NCBI GenBank assembly: GCA_964397015.1
Contig: CAYNHL010000038.1
Location: 1 to 27,707, forward strand
Length of the DNA stretch: 27,707 nucleotides
Reading direction: 5' to 3'
From: MADRE2 sp964397015
GTDB taxonomy: Bacteria > Desulfobacterota > Desulfobacteria > Desulfobacterales > Desulfobacteraceae
How positions within the stretch are numbered: position 1 is the stretch's first letter; every line of letters starts with the position of its first letter. The notes below the pieces were generated by a model that saw nothing but the letters and a program-made list of their open reading frames with translations, did not search any database and was not told the origin of the DNA. A program made the translations under genes and the position numbers. Positions 7,640 to 15,602 of this stretch are shown here, piece by piece.

Positions 7640-10228
7640 TTATTTGAGTTTGACTCTTGAGGCTTCGTCCGGTGTCTGCCGCCGTTTCTGGAGAAAATAT
7701 ATAAAACCCAGCAGGGCCAGGGCCGGAAAAAACATCAGCTGTTTCGGGGGGCGGTCGGCCTCCATCATCACCGTGATGATTTCCTGGTCAAAATCAATCC
7801 CCATCCTCTCGGCTTTGCTGCCGAACATCAGGTTGTCAACGATAAGTTTTTCATCTTCTTTTATCACCTCGAACCCGATCTCCCTGAGCCGGTCTTCCCC
7901 TGAAGCTTTTTTGCCAACGGGCAGCATCATGGCCTTGGTGTATTCATTGCCGTTAAAATCTTCCCCTTTGACCACGAGACGTATCATTGTATCAGCATGG
8001 TGCTTTTCGACGACCTGGACCAGTTCATTGCCGGGACGTTCAATATATGGAGGATAAAACTGGTCCCAGAAAAAACCGGGCCTGAGCAGCGTAAATGTGA
8101 TCAGCAGCAGGGCAATGGTTTCATAAAAACGGCTTTTTGTCAGCCAGTAACCCTGGGTTGCCGCACCGAAAATCAGCATGGCCGCAACAGCGGACGAAAT
8201 GACGATGGTCAGGTGGATCCAGTTTTCGATACCGATCATGAGAAGCTCGGTATTGAAGATAAAGAAAAAAGGCAGCACGGCGGTACGTATATCATAGGTA
8301 AAACCCTGGATACCGGTACGGATCGGATCCCCCCCCGATATACCCGCGGCTGCAAATGCGGCAAGACCTACCGGCGGCGTGTCGTCTGCCAGTATGCCGA
8401 AATAGAATACAAAAAGGTGCACTGCAATCAATGGCACGATAAGCCCATTCATGGCTCCAAGCTCCACGATTACCGGCGCCATGAGGGTAGAGACCACGAT
8501 ATAGTTGGCAGTGGTGGGAAGCCCCATGCCGAGCAGCAGGCTGATTACAGCAGTGAACAGCAGTATCAGCAGCAGGTTGCCGCCTGATATGAACTCCACG
8601 AATTCGGTCATGACAAGGCCGATGCCGGTGAGAGTGACCGTGCCTACGACGATACCGGCCGCTGCAGTTGCAACGCCGATGCCGATCATGTTCCTGGCTC
8701 CTGTCACCATGCCTGCTATCAGGTTGTCCCATCCCATCCTGAAGCCAAATTCAGGGGCTGATGCCTTACGTATAATTCCTTTCAGCGGGCGCTGGGTCAG
8801 TACGATAAAGATAAGTACCACTGTTGCATAGTAGGCAGATAATGAAGGAGACAGCCTTTCGACTGTCAGGCACCACATGAGCACCACAAGGGGCAGAATA
8901 AAGTAATACCCGGACTGGGCTGTTTCCCTCAGTTTGGGCAGTACGGTTATTTCATGGGTAAGTTCCAGCTCCGGCACCTGGCAGGCCAGCCAGATCAATG
9001 CAAGGTACGCCGCGGCAATCAGCAGGACAACCACGTATATGGTGGCATCACCGGCCACGGTTTTGATCCATCCAAGTCCATAATAGGTCGCTCCTCCAAT
9101 AAGGATGAGGGTCAGGATGGTTAACACAAATGAGAGCAGTTTTCTTCCAAAGGTCTGGGTTCCGGGACGGTCCATGCCCTTGAGCCCGAGCTTGCAGGAT
9201 TCCAGGTGTACTATGTAGACAAGGGCTATATAGGAAATAATGGCAGGCAGGAATGCATGCTTGATTACTTCGACGTAGGAAATTCCCACGTACTCCACCA
9301 TGAGAAAGGCTGCAGCACCCATGACAGGAGGGGTGAGCTGGCCGTTGGTGGATGCGGCAACTTCAACGGCACCGGCTTTTTCAGCCGAAAATCCCACTTT
9401 TTTCATCAAGGGGATGGTAAAAGTCCCGGTGGTGACTACGTTGGCAATGGAGGACCCGGATACAAGCCCGGTCATGCCGGAGGAAACCACTGCAGCTTTT
9501 GCGGGTCCGCCGCGCATGTGGCCAAGGGCTGCAAACGCGGTGCGGATGAAGTAGTTGCCAGCTCCTGCCGATTCCAGCAGTGAGCCAAAGAGTACAAACA
9601 TGAAAACCATGCCTGTGGAAACCCCGAGTGCCACCCCGAAAACACCTTCGGTCGACAGCCAGTAGTGTGACATGCCCTTTGAAAGGCTGGCGCCTTTATG
9701 GGCGATGACATCCGGCATATGCGAGCCGAAAAAAGTGTAGATCAGGAATACAGATGCAACGACCATGAGCGGAGGCCCCAGGGCCCTGCGGGTGGCTTCG
9801 AGCAGCAGGACAAGGCCGACAACACCGATGGCCAGATCCAGGGTGGTGGGGTTGCCGGGTCTCAATGAGAGCTGGTCGTAGAAAATGAACAGATAGGCTG
9901 CACAAAAGGATGCCACAAGGGCCACTGCCCAGTCCTGCAAAGGAATGTAATCCCTTGGAGACGACTTGAATGTAGGATAGGCGGTATAGGCCAGAAACAT
10001 TGCGAACGCCAGGTGAATGGACCTGGCTTCGGTATCGTTCAGTACAAAGATATTTAAAATAAACGGCAGTGGGGATGCATACCAGAGTTGAAACAATGTC
10101 CATATCAGGGGGACAAAGAACAGAATTTTTTTTGGAATGGCGCCGGAGGGATTCCTGGCACCGGCTTCAACCTCGGCGATAAAATCCTGCACCTCTTCCG
10201 GAGCGGATTGACTGTTTGCATCGGTCAT
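7640..10228 (-). CDS. TAXI-type TRAP transporter fused permease (4TM/12TM)
   Basis: An inner-membrane permease of 862 aa in which the small (DctQ-like, 4 TM) and large (DctM-like, 12 TM) subunits are fused, as is usual for TAXI systems. DctM signatures include GAAAFLMVEYVGISYVEV, LLGMGLPTTANYIVV and ILADDTPPVGLAAFAAAGISGG. The last 140 or so residues are a DUF3394-like soluble tail with a PDZ-like stretch (DNLMFGSKAERMGIDFDQEI) and one final hydrophobic helix. The ATG at 10228 is chosen because AGGAGG lies 10 bases upstream (10239-10244). A start further upstream at 10279 would add a non-family N-terminus. Together with the binding protein it should perform Na+- or H+-driven organic-acid uptake. 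The substrate cannot be read from the sequence. Confidence 0.92.
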   Translation of the reverse strand: MTDANSQSAPEEVQDFIAEVEAGARNPSGAIPKKILFFVPLIWTLFQLWYASPLPFILNIFVLNDTEARSIHLAFAMFLAYTAYPTFKSSPRDYIPLQDWAVALVASFCAAYLFIFYDQLSLRPGNPTTLDLAIGVVGLVLLLEATRRALGPPLMVVASVFLIYTFFGSHMPDVIAHKGASLSKGMSHYWLSTEGVFGVALGVSTGMVFMFVLFGSLLESAGAGNYFIRTAFAALGHMRGGPAKAAVVSSGMTGLVSGSSIANVVTTGTFTIPLMKKVGFSAEKAGAVEVAASTNGQLTPPVMGAAAFLMVEYVGISYVEVIKHAFLPAIISYIALVYIVHLESCKLGLKGMDRPGTQTFGRKLLSFVLTILTLILIGGATYYGLGWIKTVAGDATIYVVVLLIAAAYLALIWLACQVPELELTHEITVLPKLRETAQSGYYFILPLVVLMWCLTVERLSPSLSAYYATVVLIFIVLTQRPLKGIIRKASAPEFGFRMGWDNLIAGMVTGARNMIGIGVATAAAGIVVGTVTLTGIGLVMTEFVEFISGGNLLLILLFTAVISLLLGMGLPTTANYIVVSTLMAPVIVELGAMNGLIVPLIAVHLFVFYFGILADDTPPVGLAAFAAAGISGGDPIRTGIQGFTYDIRTAVLPFFFIFNTELLMIGIENWIHLTIVISSAVAAMLIFGAATQGYWLTKSRFYETIALLLITFTLLRPGFFWDQFYPPYIERPGNELVQVVEKHHADTMIRLVVKGEDFNGNEYTKAMMLPVGKKASGEDRLREIGFEVIKEDEKLIVDNLMFGSKAERMGIDFDQEIITVMMEADRPPKQLMFFPALALLGFIYFLQKRRQTPDEASRVKLK

Positions 10229-10269
10229 GGTGACAATGCCTCCTAGGGAAAACGAATTGTGCAAAGGGC

Positions 10270-10317
10270 AAAAAAACAAAAAGACAGGGGTGCGAAACCT
10301 GTCTTAAGGTTTCGCAC
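10270..10317 (-). promoter_or_regulatory. Overlapping hairpins with T-tract between TAXI binding protein and permease
   Basis: Read on the minus strand, GTGCGAAACCT (10317-10307) pairs perfectly with AGGTTTCGCAC (10300-10290) around the loop TAAGAC. A second hairpin uses AAGACAGG (10305-10298), which overlaps that loop and right arm, paired perfectly with CCTGTCTT (10288-10281). The second is followed at once by TTTGTTTTTTT (10280-10270), the form of an intrinsic terminator. The two cannot form together. The element lies 29 bp after the binding-protein stop and about 40 bp before the permease start. The simplest role is partial termination or 3'-end protection giving more binding protein than permease; a regulated attenuator is possible. 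Confidence 0.7.
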
Positions 10318-10346
10318 GTCCTTATCTTTTCAGGGTCGCTGGAAAA

Positions 10347-11327
10347 TTACAGCAGGCCTGCTTCCTTGTAATATTTTGCAGCACCGTCATGCAATGGAGC
10401 GGAAAGCCCGTCTTTGATCATTTCTTCTTTTTTCAGCACTTCAAATGCCGGGTGAAGTTTCTTGAACTGGTCGAAGTTCTCGAAAACTGCCTTGACCACA
10501 TGGTAGATTATGTTTTCAGGTACTTTTGCAGAAGAGACAAACGTGGCGCCCACACCAAAGGTTTTGGTGTCTGTATCCGTGCCGCGGTACATACCGCCGG
10601 GGATGGTGGCATGCCTGTAATATGCGTTTTCAGCGACCAGTTTGTCAATTGCCGGTCCTTCCACGGGAACGATAATTGAATCGCAGGAAGTGGTGGCTTC
10701 CTGGATGGATCCGGCAGGATGGCCAACAGTATAGACGATGGCATCTATTTTATTGTCACAAAGGGCCGCGGACTGCTCTCCGGGTTTGAGCTCGGATGTC
10801 AGCTTGAAATCATCCATGGTCCACCCCAGGGCTTTCATGACAACTTCCATGGTCCCGCGCTGTCCGGAGCCCGGGTTTCCAACGTTGACCCGTTTGCCTT
10901 TCAGGTCGGCAAAGGTCTTGATTCCGGAATCGGCCCTGGCCACGACGGTAAACGGTTCGGGGTGAACTGAAAAAACAGCGCGCAGGTCCTTGTTGGGTCC
11001 TGCATCTGCAAACCCGCTGGTCCCGTGATAGGCATGGTACTGCCAGTCAGACTGTGCGACCGCCATGTCAAGTTCACCTGCAGCAATGGTATTGAGGTTG
11101 TAGACAGATCCACCAGTACTCTCGACCGAGCAGCGGATCCCGTGGGTTTTTCTGTCCTTGTTGACCAGGCGGGCAATGGCACCGCCGGTGGGATAGTAGA
11201 CACCGGTAACTCCGCCGGTCCCTATTGTGACAAAGGTCTGGTCAGCCTGTACAGGTACAGGTGCTGATCCAAAGAAAAGAACCATCCCGAAAAAAGCAGT
11301 AATACCAAGTACCAGTAATTTTTTCAT
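10347..11327 (-). CDS. TAXI-family TRAP transporter solute-binding protein
   Basis: A 326-aa periplasmic extracytoplasmic solute receptor. The signal peptide (residues 1-28, ending PVPVQA before DQTF) is followed by FVTIGTGGVTGVYYPTGGAIARLVN, the hallmark start of TAXI receptors. Further family segments are LRAVFSVHPEPFTVVARADSGIKTFADLKGKRVNVGNPGSGQRGTMEVVM and ALCDNKIDAIVYTVGHPAGSIQEAT. It hands its ligand to the fused permease encoded next. The start has an excellent ribosome binding site, AAGGAGG, 6 bases before the ATG. TAXI receptors have been tied to glutamate/glutamine-like or organic-acid ligands in few cases; this ligand is unknown, and the neighbouring acyl-CoA genes hint at a carboxylic acid. 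Confidence 0.93.
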   Translation of the reverse strand: MKKLLVLGITAFFGMVLFFGSAPVPVQADQTFVTIGTGGVTGVYYPTGGAIARLVNKDRKTHGIRCSVESTGGSVYNLNTIAAGELDMAVAQSDWQYHAYHGTSGFADAGPNKDLRAVFSVHPEPFTVVARADSGIKTFADLKGKRVNVGNPGSGQRGTMEVVMKALGWTMDDFKLTSELKPGEQSAALCDNKIDAIVYTVGHPAGSIQEATTSCDSIIVPVEGPAIDKLVAENAYYRHATIPGGMYRGTDTDTKTFGVGATFVSSAKVPENIIYHVVKAVFENFDQFKKLHPAFEVLKKEEMIKDGLSAPLHDGAAKYYKEAGLL

Positions 11328-11404
11328 CTAAATCCTCCTTGTAAAAATGTTTTTGGTTTCAAATGCGAGGCCGGAAAGCCTTAGCCATTAATTTGGTCAT
11401 CTTG

Positions 11405-11433
11405 AATCTATCGCCTTACCTTTTTTTTGTAAA
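11405..11433 (-). promoter_or_regulatory. Candidate sigma70-type promoter for the TAXI genes
   Basis: On the minus strand TTTACA (11433-11428, 5 of 6 to the -35 consensus) is separated by 17 bases from TAGATT (11410-11405, 4 of 6 to the -10 consensus). It lies at the start of the 107-bp gap between the acyl-CoA synthetase stop and the binding-protein start, which would leave a leader of about 75 bases. It suggests the transporter genes can be transcribed separately from the upstream enzymes. It rests on consensus match alone. Confidence 0.3.
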
Positions 11434-11434
11434 C

Positions 11435-13567
11435 CTATTTTTTCAGGATAATCCTGGCATCCACCACATCGAGTCCCTCTTCATACAGGATAACGGGGTT
11501 CAAGTCCATTTCCTGGATCTCGGGATATGATTCAATCAGTTCCGAGCACATGGACAACAGTTTTCGCAAAGCTTTCTTGTCATATCCCCTGTGACCCCTG
11601 ACGCCGTCCAGTATGACCGAAGACCTGGTATCCTCGATCATTTTTTTGCAGGATGTCTTTGAGACAGGCAGTACCCAGAAAGTCACGTCCTGCATGATTT
11701 CCACCATGACGCCGCCAAGGCCGTACATGATAACCGGCCCGAACTGTTCGTCAATTTTGGTGCCGATGATGATCTCAAGGCCTTTTTTTGCCATGGGGGC
11801 CACCAGTACACCCCGGATATCGGCTTCAGGGTTATAGGCACCGGCGTTTTTAATTATACGGTCAAAAGCATCTTTGACCTGGGATTTTCCAGAAAGGTTC
11901 AGCTCCACACCCCCGGCATCACTCTTGTGCAGAATATCGGGGGAAACGATTTTCAATACTGCGTCACCCTTGATTTCTGCGGCGATCTCCACGGCCTGTT
12001 CAGCTGTTTTTGCCAGTCCTCCAACAGACGTAGGCGCCCCGTGGAGCTTGATGAGTTTCTTGGCTTCGTGTTCCAAAAGCACATTGCGGCCTTCGTCAAA
12101 AGCGGCTCTTATAATGGAGTTACCTTCCTGCCTGGCCTTTTCCCTCCAGTTGAATACGAAATTCGTCTTGGCATGGTAGGTTTTCAGGTAGGCGCCGTAG
12201 GTGCAAAGGCATGCCATGCTCTTGCAGGCGATATCAAGGGAATCATGAACCGGTATGTCATAATGGCGAAGAAGATCAAGTGCATGGGAATCATAGGCAC
12301 TGTACAAAGAGTGGACAAAAATGGGTTTTTTGCGTTTTTTTCCCATGGCTCCCAGGCGGTGTGCAGCCTGTTCTTCGCCGATGGCCAGGCTTTTTTCGAA
12401 CCGGATGCCGTAACCGCCGAAGAGCCCCACGATCAACAGGCCCCCCACGGCAGGATCATTGAGGATAATCTTGGCGCAGTCGGCAAATATGCTGGGATCT
12501 GCGTCAGTTCCGCCTGCCACGTCCACCGGGTTTACGACAGACGCGGCCTCGGGCAGGATTCTTTTGAGGTTTTCCTGTGTTTTTGCTGACAGTTCCGAAA
12601 GCTGGATGCCGTAATCCGACAACAGGTCAGCCGCAATGGTGGCGTGTCCCCCGCCGTCGGCCAGCACGGCGATGGCATTGTTTTTCACCGGCGGCTGGCT
12701 TGACAGGGTTTCGGCCACTGGAAACAGTTCATCTGAATTTTCTATTACAATGATACCGGCCCTTTCATAGGCAGCCTTGGCAACCTGTCCCATACCGGCA
12801 AGGGACCCGGTATGGGATCCTGCCGATTTCCTGCCCTTGGCCGACCGGCCGCTTTTGAGCAGGATGATGGGTTTTTCGATGCTTGTCTTGTAGGCTTCCT
12901 GGAGAAATTCCCTTCCCTGGCTCATACCTTCCACATACATGAGGATGGCCCTGGTGTCAGGATCGTTTCTGAAAAAGGCCAGGTATTCATGGAACTTGAT
13001 GTCGGCTTCGTTCCCTACGCCAACGTAGTAGGTAAAGCCTTCATGCTTGCGGATAATGGCCTCGGTGATCAGGGTCAGTGCCATGTTGCCGCTCTGGCAT
13101 AGAAGGGCGATATTTCCCTGGGGAACATCCTGGATTCCCACAAGGTTCATATGGGTTTTCAAGTTGATCATGCCCGAGGTGTTCGGGCCGATGAGCCGGA
13201 CATGGTTCACACGGGCGGCTTCCACCATTTCCTGTTCCAGGATACGTCCTTTTTCCCCGAGTTCGCGGAACCCTCCTGCAATGATGACAGCGCCTGCCAC
13301 ACCCTTGGCACCGCAGTTTTCCAGTATTTTCGGGATGGTCCTGGCCGGGGTGGTTATCAGGGCCAGGTCGACGGAATCTGGAATATCCGTGATGTCCTTG
13401 TAGCAGCGCAGGCCCAGGATACTGTCCTCTTTAGGGTTGACCGGGTATATTTCGCCTTCGAATCCGTCTGCCAGAAGGGTTTTGATGGCCTGGTACCCCC
13501 GCTTGGTCTTGTTACGGGATGCACCGATGATGGCAACCGATTTTGCGTTCAATACATTTTCAAGCAT
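11435..13567 (-). CDS. ADP-forming acyl-CoA synthetase (acetate--CoA ligase family)
   Basis: A 710-aa fused NDP-forming acyl-CoA synthetase, interconverting acid + CoA + ATP with acyl-CoA + ADP + Pi in the cytoplasm. The N-terminal CoA-binding Rossmann domain (about 5-130) starts SVAIIGASRNKTKRGYQ. The middle succinyl-CoA-ligase-like domains (about 145-450) contain LLCQSGNMA and the phospho-His loop SAGSHTGSLAG with His252, matching the active-site His near position 257 in the characterised enzyme. The C-terminal ATP-grasp domain (about 480-710) has DAVLKIVSPDILHKSDAGGV and GLGGVMVEIMQDVTF. Alpha and beta parts are in one chain, a common bacterial form. The gene lies 12 bp downstream of the enoyl-CoA hydratase, so the two should be co-transcribed. 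The acyl substrate is not evident. Confidence 0.93.
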   Translation of the reverse strand: MLENVLNAKSVAIIGASRNKTKRGYQAIKTLLADGFEGEIYPVNPKEDSILGLRCYKDITDIPDSVDLALITTPARTIPKILENCGAKGVAGAVIIAGGFRELGEKGRILEQEMVEAARVNHVRLIGPNTSGMINLKTHMNLVGIQDVPQGNIALLCQSGNMALTLITEAIIRKHEGFTYYVGVGNEADIKFHEYLAFFRNDPDTRAILMYVEGMSQGREFLQEAYKTSIEKPIILLKSGRSAKGRKSAGSHTGSLAGMGQVAKAAYERAGIIVIENSDELFPVAETLSSQPPVKNNAIAVLADGGGHATIAADLLSDYGIQLSELSAKTQENLKRILPEAASVVNPVDVAGGTDADPSIFADCAKIILNDPAVGGLLIVGLFGGYGIRFEKSLAIGEEQAAHRLGAMGKKRKKPIFVHSLYSAYDSHALDLLRHYDIPVHDSLDIACKSMACLCTYGAYLKTYHAKTNFVFNWREKARQEGNSIIRAAFDEGRNVLLEHEAKKLIKLHGAPTSVGGLAKTAEQAVEIAAEIKGDAVLKIVSPDILHKSDAGGVELNLSGKSQVKDAFDRIIKNAGAYNPEADIRGVLVAPMAKKGLEIIIGTKIDEQFGPVIMYGLGGVMVEIMQDVTFWVLPVSKTSCKKMIEDTRSSVILDGVRGHRGYDKKALRKLLSMCSELIESYPEIQEMDLNPVILYEEGLDVVDARIILKK

Positions 13568-13579
13568 GGGACATGTCCT

Positions 13580-14344
13580 TTATTTTTTTCGTTGGGCGAA
13601 CTGGTCAAGGGATGTCTCCCGTTCCTTGGTGGAGACGCAGGCCAGGCAGGCTTCTATTTCATAATCCATCAGGGCCTCGAGGCTGATTTCTCCTGCAGCC
13701 ATGCCAAGTCCCTTTTTGATGAGCTTGAGGGAGAAGGCAGAGTTGGCACAGATTTTTTCAGCCATGGCAAAGGCCTGGTCCATGAGCTGCTCGAGCGGGA
13801 CAGCCATGTTCACAAGGCCTATCCGGCAGGCTTCTTCTCCGGTGATGTTTTCAGCGGTGAACAGCAGTTCCTTTGCCTTGCCCGGCCCTACCAGGTCCTG
13901 TATCAGCCGGAAGGCCCCGCCGGTCACAGAAGAGGTGACCTTTGCTTCAGGAGATCCGATCAGGGCATTGTCGGCAGCAATTCGGATATCGCATGCCAGT
14001 GCCAGTTCGTATCCCGATCCAAGGGCATAGCCGTTGATGGCGGCAATAGTGGGTTTTTCAAACCTGATAATTTTCCTGGAGGCTTCCTGAAGGGACTCTA
14101 AGTACTGGCGATAGGCTTCGATGCTGCGACCCTTTGAATCCTTGAGATCCGCGCCGGTGGAAAAGGCCCGGCCCTCGCCTGTGATAACCAGGGCTTTGAC
14201 ATTATCATCCATACCCAGTTTTTCAAGCGCATCCATCATTTCTGTCCAGAGCTGCCGGTTCATTGCATTCAGCACCTTTGGACGGTTCAACCTGATCAGA
14301 CCGACCTGGTTCTTGACTTCCACCAGAATTGTTTCATACTCCAT
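13580..14344 (-). CDS. Enoyl-CoA hydratase/isomerase (crotonase family)
   Basis: A 254-aa crotonase-fold enzyme. Residues 55-68 (TGEGRAFSTGADLK) and 103-113 (INGYALGSGYE) form the CoA pocket and oxyanion hole. Both glutamates needed for hydratase activity in rat mitochondrial enoyl-CoA hydratase (Glu144 and Glu164, 20 apart) have counterparts here, Glu113 and Glu133 (SPEAK), also 20 apart, so hydration of 2-enoyl-CoA is likely. The ribosome binding site GAGGT lies 9 bases before the ATG. It follows mtnA after 43 bp and precedes the acyl-CoA synthetase by 12 bp, suggesting a two-step activation and hydration of an imported acid. Crotonase substrates cannot be predicted from sequence with confidence. 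Confidence 0.9.
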   Translation of the reverse strand: MEYETILVEVKNQVGLIRLNRPKVLNAMNRQLWTEMMDALEKLGMDDNVKALVITGEGRAFSTGADLKDSKGRSIEAYRQYLESLQEASRKIIRFEKPTIAAINGYALGSGYELALACDIRIAADNALIGSPEAKVTSSVTGGAFRLIQDLVGPGKAKELLFTAENITGEEACRIGLVNMAVPLEQLMDQAFAMAEKICANSAFSLKLIKKGLGMAAGEISLEALMDYEIEACLACVSTKERETSLDQFAQRKK

Positions 14345-14387
14345 TTTTAATTTACCTCATTAAAAAATTTTAGATTAGTTATTTTTC

Positions 14388-15491
14388 TTATGGAATCTTA
14401 GGGAAAAGCTCCTTGATATCCTTACTGTTTGACCCGCAGATTCCTCTCTCCGTAATCAGTCCGGTCACCAGGCGGGCAGGGGTGACATCAAATGCATAGT
14501 TGCCTGCCGGACTGTCTTGCGGGGTTATCAGTACATCAATTATTTCATCATTGTACTGTCCCTGGACATACTTGATTTCATTTTCATCTCGAAGTTCAAT
14601 CGGGATTTCGGCGATACCGTCTGACAGGGACCAGTCAATGGTTGAAGAGGGCAGTGCCACGTAAAAAGGGATGTCGTTGTCTTTTGCGGCAAGGGCTTTG
14701 AGGTATGTGCCGATTTTATTGGCAACGTCCCCGGTGCCGGTTGTGCGGTCAGTTCCCACGATCACGATATCCACCATGCCGTGCTGCATCAGATGGCCGC
14801 CGGCATTGTCCGTGATCACGGTATGCTTTATGCCGTGACGTCCGAGTTCCCATGCCGTCAGGCGTGCCCCCTGGTTCAAAGGCCTTGTTTCATCGACCCA
14901 TACATGAATGTCCACGCCACTGTCAAAAGCCTTGTACATGGGAGCTGTGGCAGTACCCCATTCAATGCAGGCCAGCCACCCGGCGTTGCAGTGGGTTAGA
15001 ATATTGACAGGGCCGCCCTTTTTTTTCCGGCTGATGTCATGGATCAGGACGGCTCCGAATTCTCCGATTTTGCTGCAGTTATCTGCTTCAGCCTGCTGGA
15101 TTTCCATGGCAGCCTGCCTGGCTGTTGCCAGGCGGTCGGCGGGAGTCCTGGATTCCAGGATTTTTTCAAGACAGCGGTCCACGGCCCATGAAAGGTTGAC
15201 GGCAGTAGGGCGGGCCTCTTTAAGCAGCCGGCACTGGGTTTTCAGGATTTGGTCGTTCATTGCCGAATCACCGGCATTTTTTACGATGATATAAACCCCC
15301 CATGCAGCGGTAGCGCCGATCAAGGGAGCACCCCGCACCAGCATGTCCCTGATGGCAAAAATGGTGTCTTCAGGGGTCGCAAGCCTTGTTGTGACAAGCT
15401 TGTGGGGAAGGAGGCGCTGGTCGATTATCTGAACGGTATCCAGAGCTTCATCATACCAGATGGGGGTGAGGGGAGAGGGAAAATTTGTCAT
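14388..15491 (-). CDS. mtnA: S-methyl-5-thioribose-1-phosphate isomerase
   Basis: A 367-aa enzyme converting 5-methylthioribose-1-phosphate to 5-methylthioribulose-1-phosphate. It carries RGAPLIGATAAWGV (about 53-66), the catalytic Cys168 in LTHCNAG and the catalytic Asp248 in VGTDRTTGTGDVANKIGTY. These lie 8 residues beyond the Bacillus subtilis pair Cys160/Asp240, with identical spacing of 80. That separates it from the related eIF2B-like and ribose-1,5-bisphosphate isomerase proteins. It is divergent from mtnP across 111 bp, which fits its use of the MtnP product. No mtnB, mtnC, mtnD, mtnE or mtnK is in the window. On its own strand it is followed after 43 bp by the enoyl-CoA hydratase, possibly in the same transcript. 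Confidence 0.95.
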   Translation of the reverse strand: MTNFPSPLTPIWYDEALDTVQIIDQRLLPHKLVTTRLATPEDTIFAIRDMLVRGAPLIGATAAWGVYIIVKNAGDSAMNDQILKTQCRLLKEARPTAVNLSWAVDRCLEKILESRTPADRLATARQAAMEIQQAEADNCSKIGEFGAVLIHDISRKKKGGPVNILTHCNAGWLACIEWGTATAPMYKAFDSGVDIHVWVDETRPLNQGARLTAWELGRHGIKHTVITDNAGGHLMQHGMVDIVIVGTDRTTGTGDVANKIGTYLKALAAKDNDIPFYVALPSSTIDWSLSDGIAEIPIELRDENEIKYVQGQYNDEIIDVLITPQDSPAGNYAFDVTPARLVTGLITERGICGSNSKDIKELFPKIP

Positions 15492-15506
15492 ATAATCGGT
15501 CCTTAT

Positions 15507-15568
15507 CCGGTGTTATGGTCTTGATTCACCGGCTCAATTGTGCTACCCGGTTAAAGTCCTTTTTTTAA
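15507..15568 (+). promoter_or_regulatory. Short alternative stems and T-tract in the mtnP leader
   Basis: CCGGTG (15507-15512) can pair with CACCGG (15527-15532). Part of that right arm, ACCGG (15528-15532), can instead pair with CCGGT (15547-15551), which a T-rich stretch follows from 15560. The stems are only 5-6 bp and the T-tract is 8 bases beyond the second stem, so this is a weak candidate. It does not match the SAM-I or SAM-II riboswitch cores that I know. The region is the divergent mtnA/mtnP spacer and must also hold both promoters, which I could not place convincingly. Confidence 0.2.
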
Positions 15569-15602
15569 AAAACAGTGTTATCAAAACAATCAGGAGATGA
15601 CA

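Noticed and set aside
7997..8587. Plus-strand open frame of 196 codons opposite the TRAP permease
   Set aside because: Its His/Gln/Asp/Arg-rich composition is the reverse translation of hydrophobic helices; no domain is visible.
11927..12589. Plus-strand open frame of 220 codons inside the acyl-CoA synthetase gene
   Set aside because: Antisense to a conserved domain, no ribosome binding site or recognisable domain.
13151..14101. Long plus-strand open frame (316 codons) opposite the acyl-CoA synthetase and enoyl-CoA hydratase
   Set aside because: It spans two recognised minus-strand genes, has no family resemblance and is Phe/Cys/His-rich in the way of antisense translations.
15492..15602. 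S-adenosylmethionine riboswitch in the mtnA/mtnP spacer
   Set aside because: Neither strand shows the conserved SAM-I core or a SAM-II-like pseudoknot pattern, and the spacer is short for a SAM-I aptamer plus platform.
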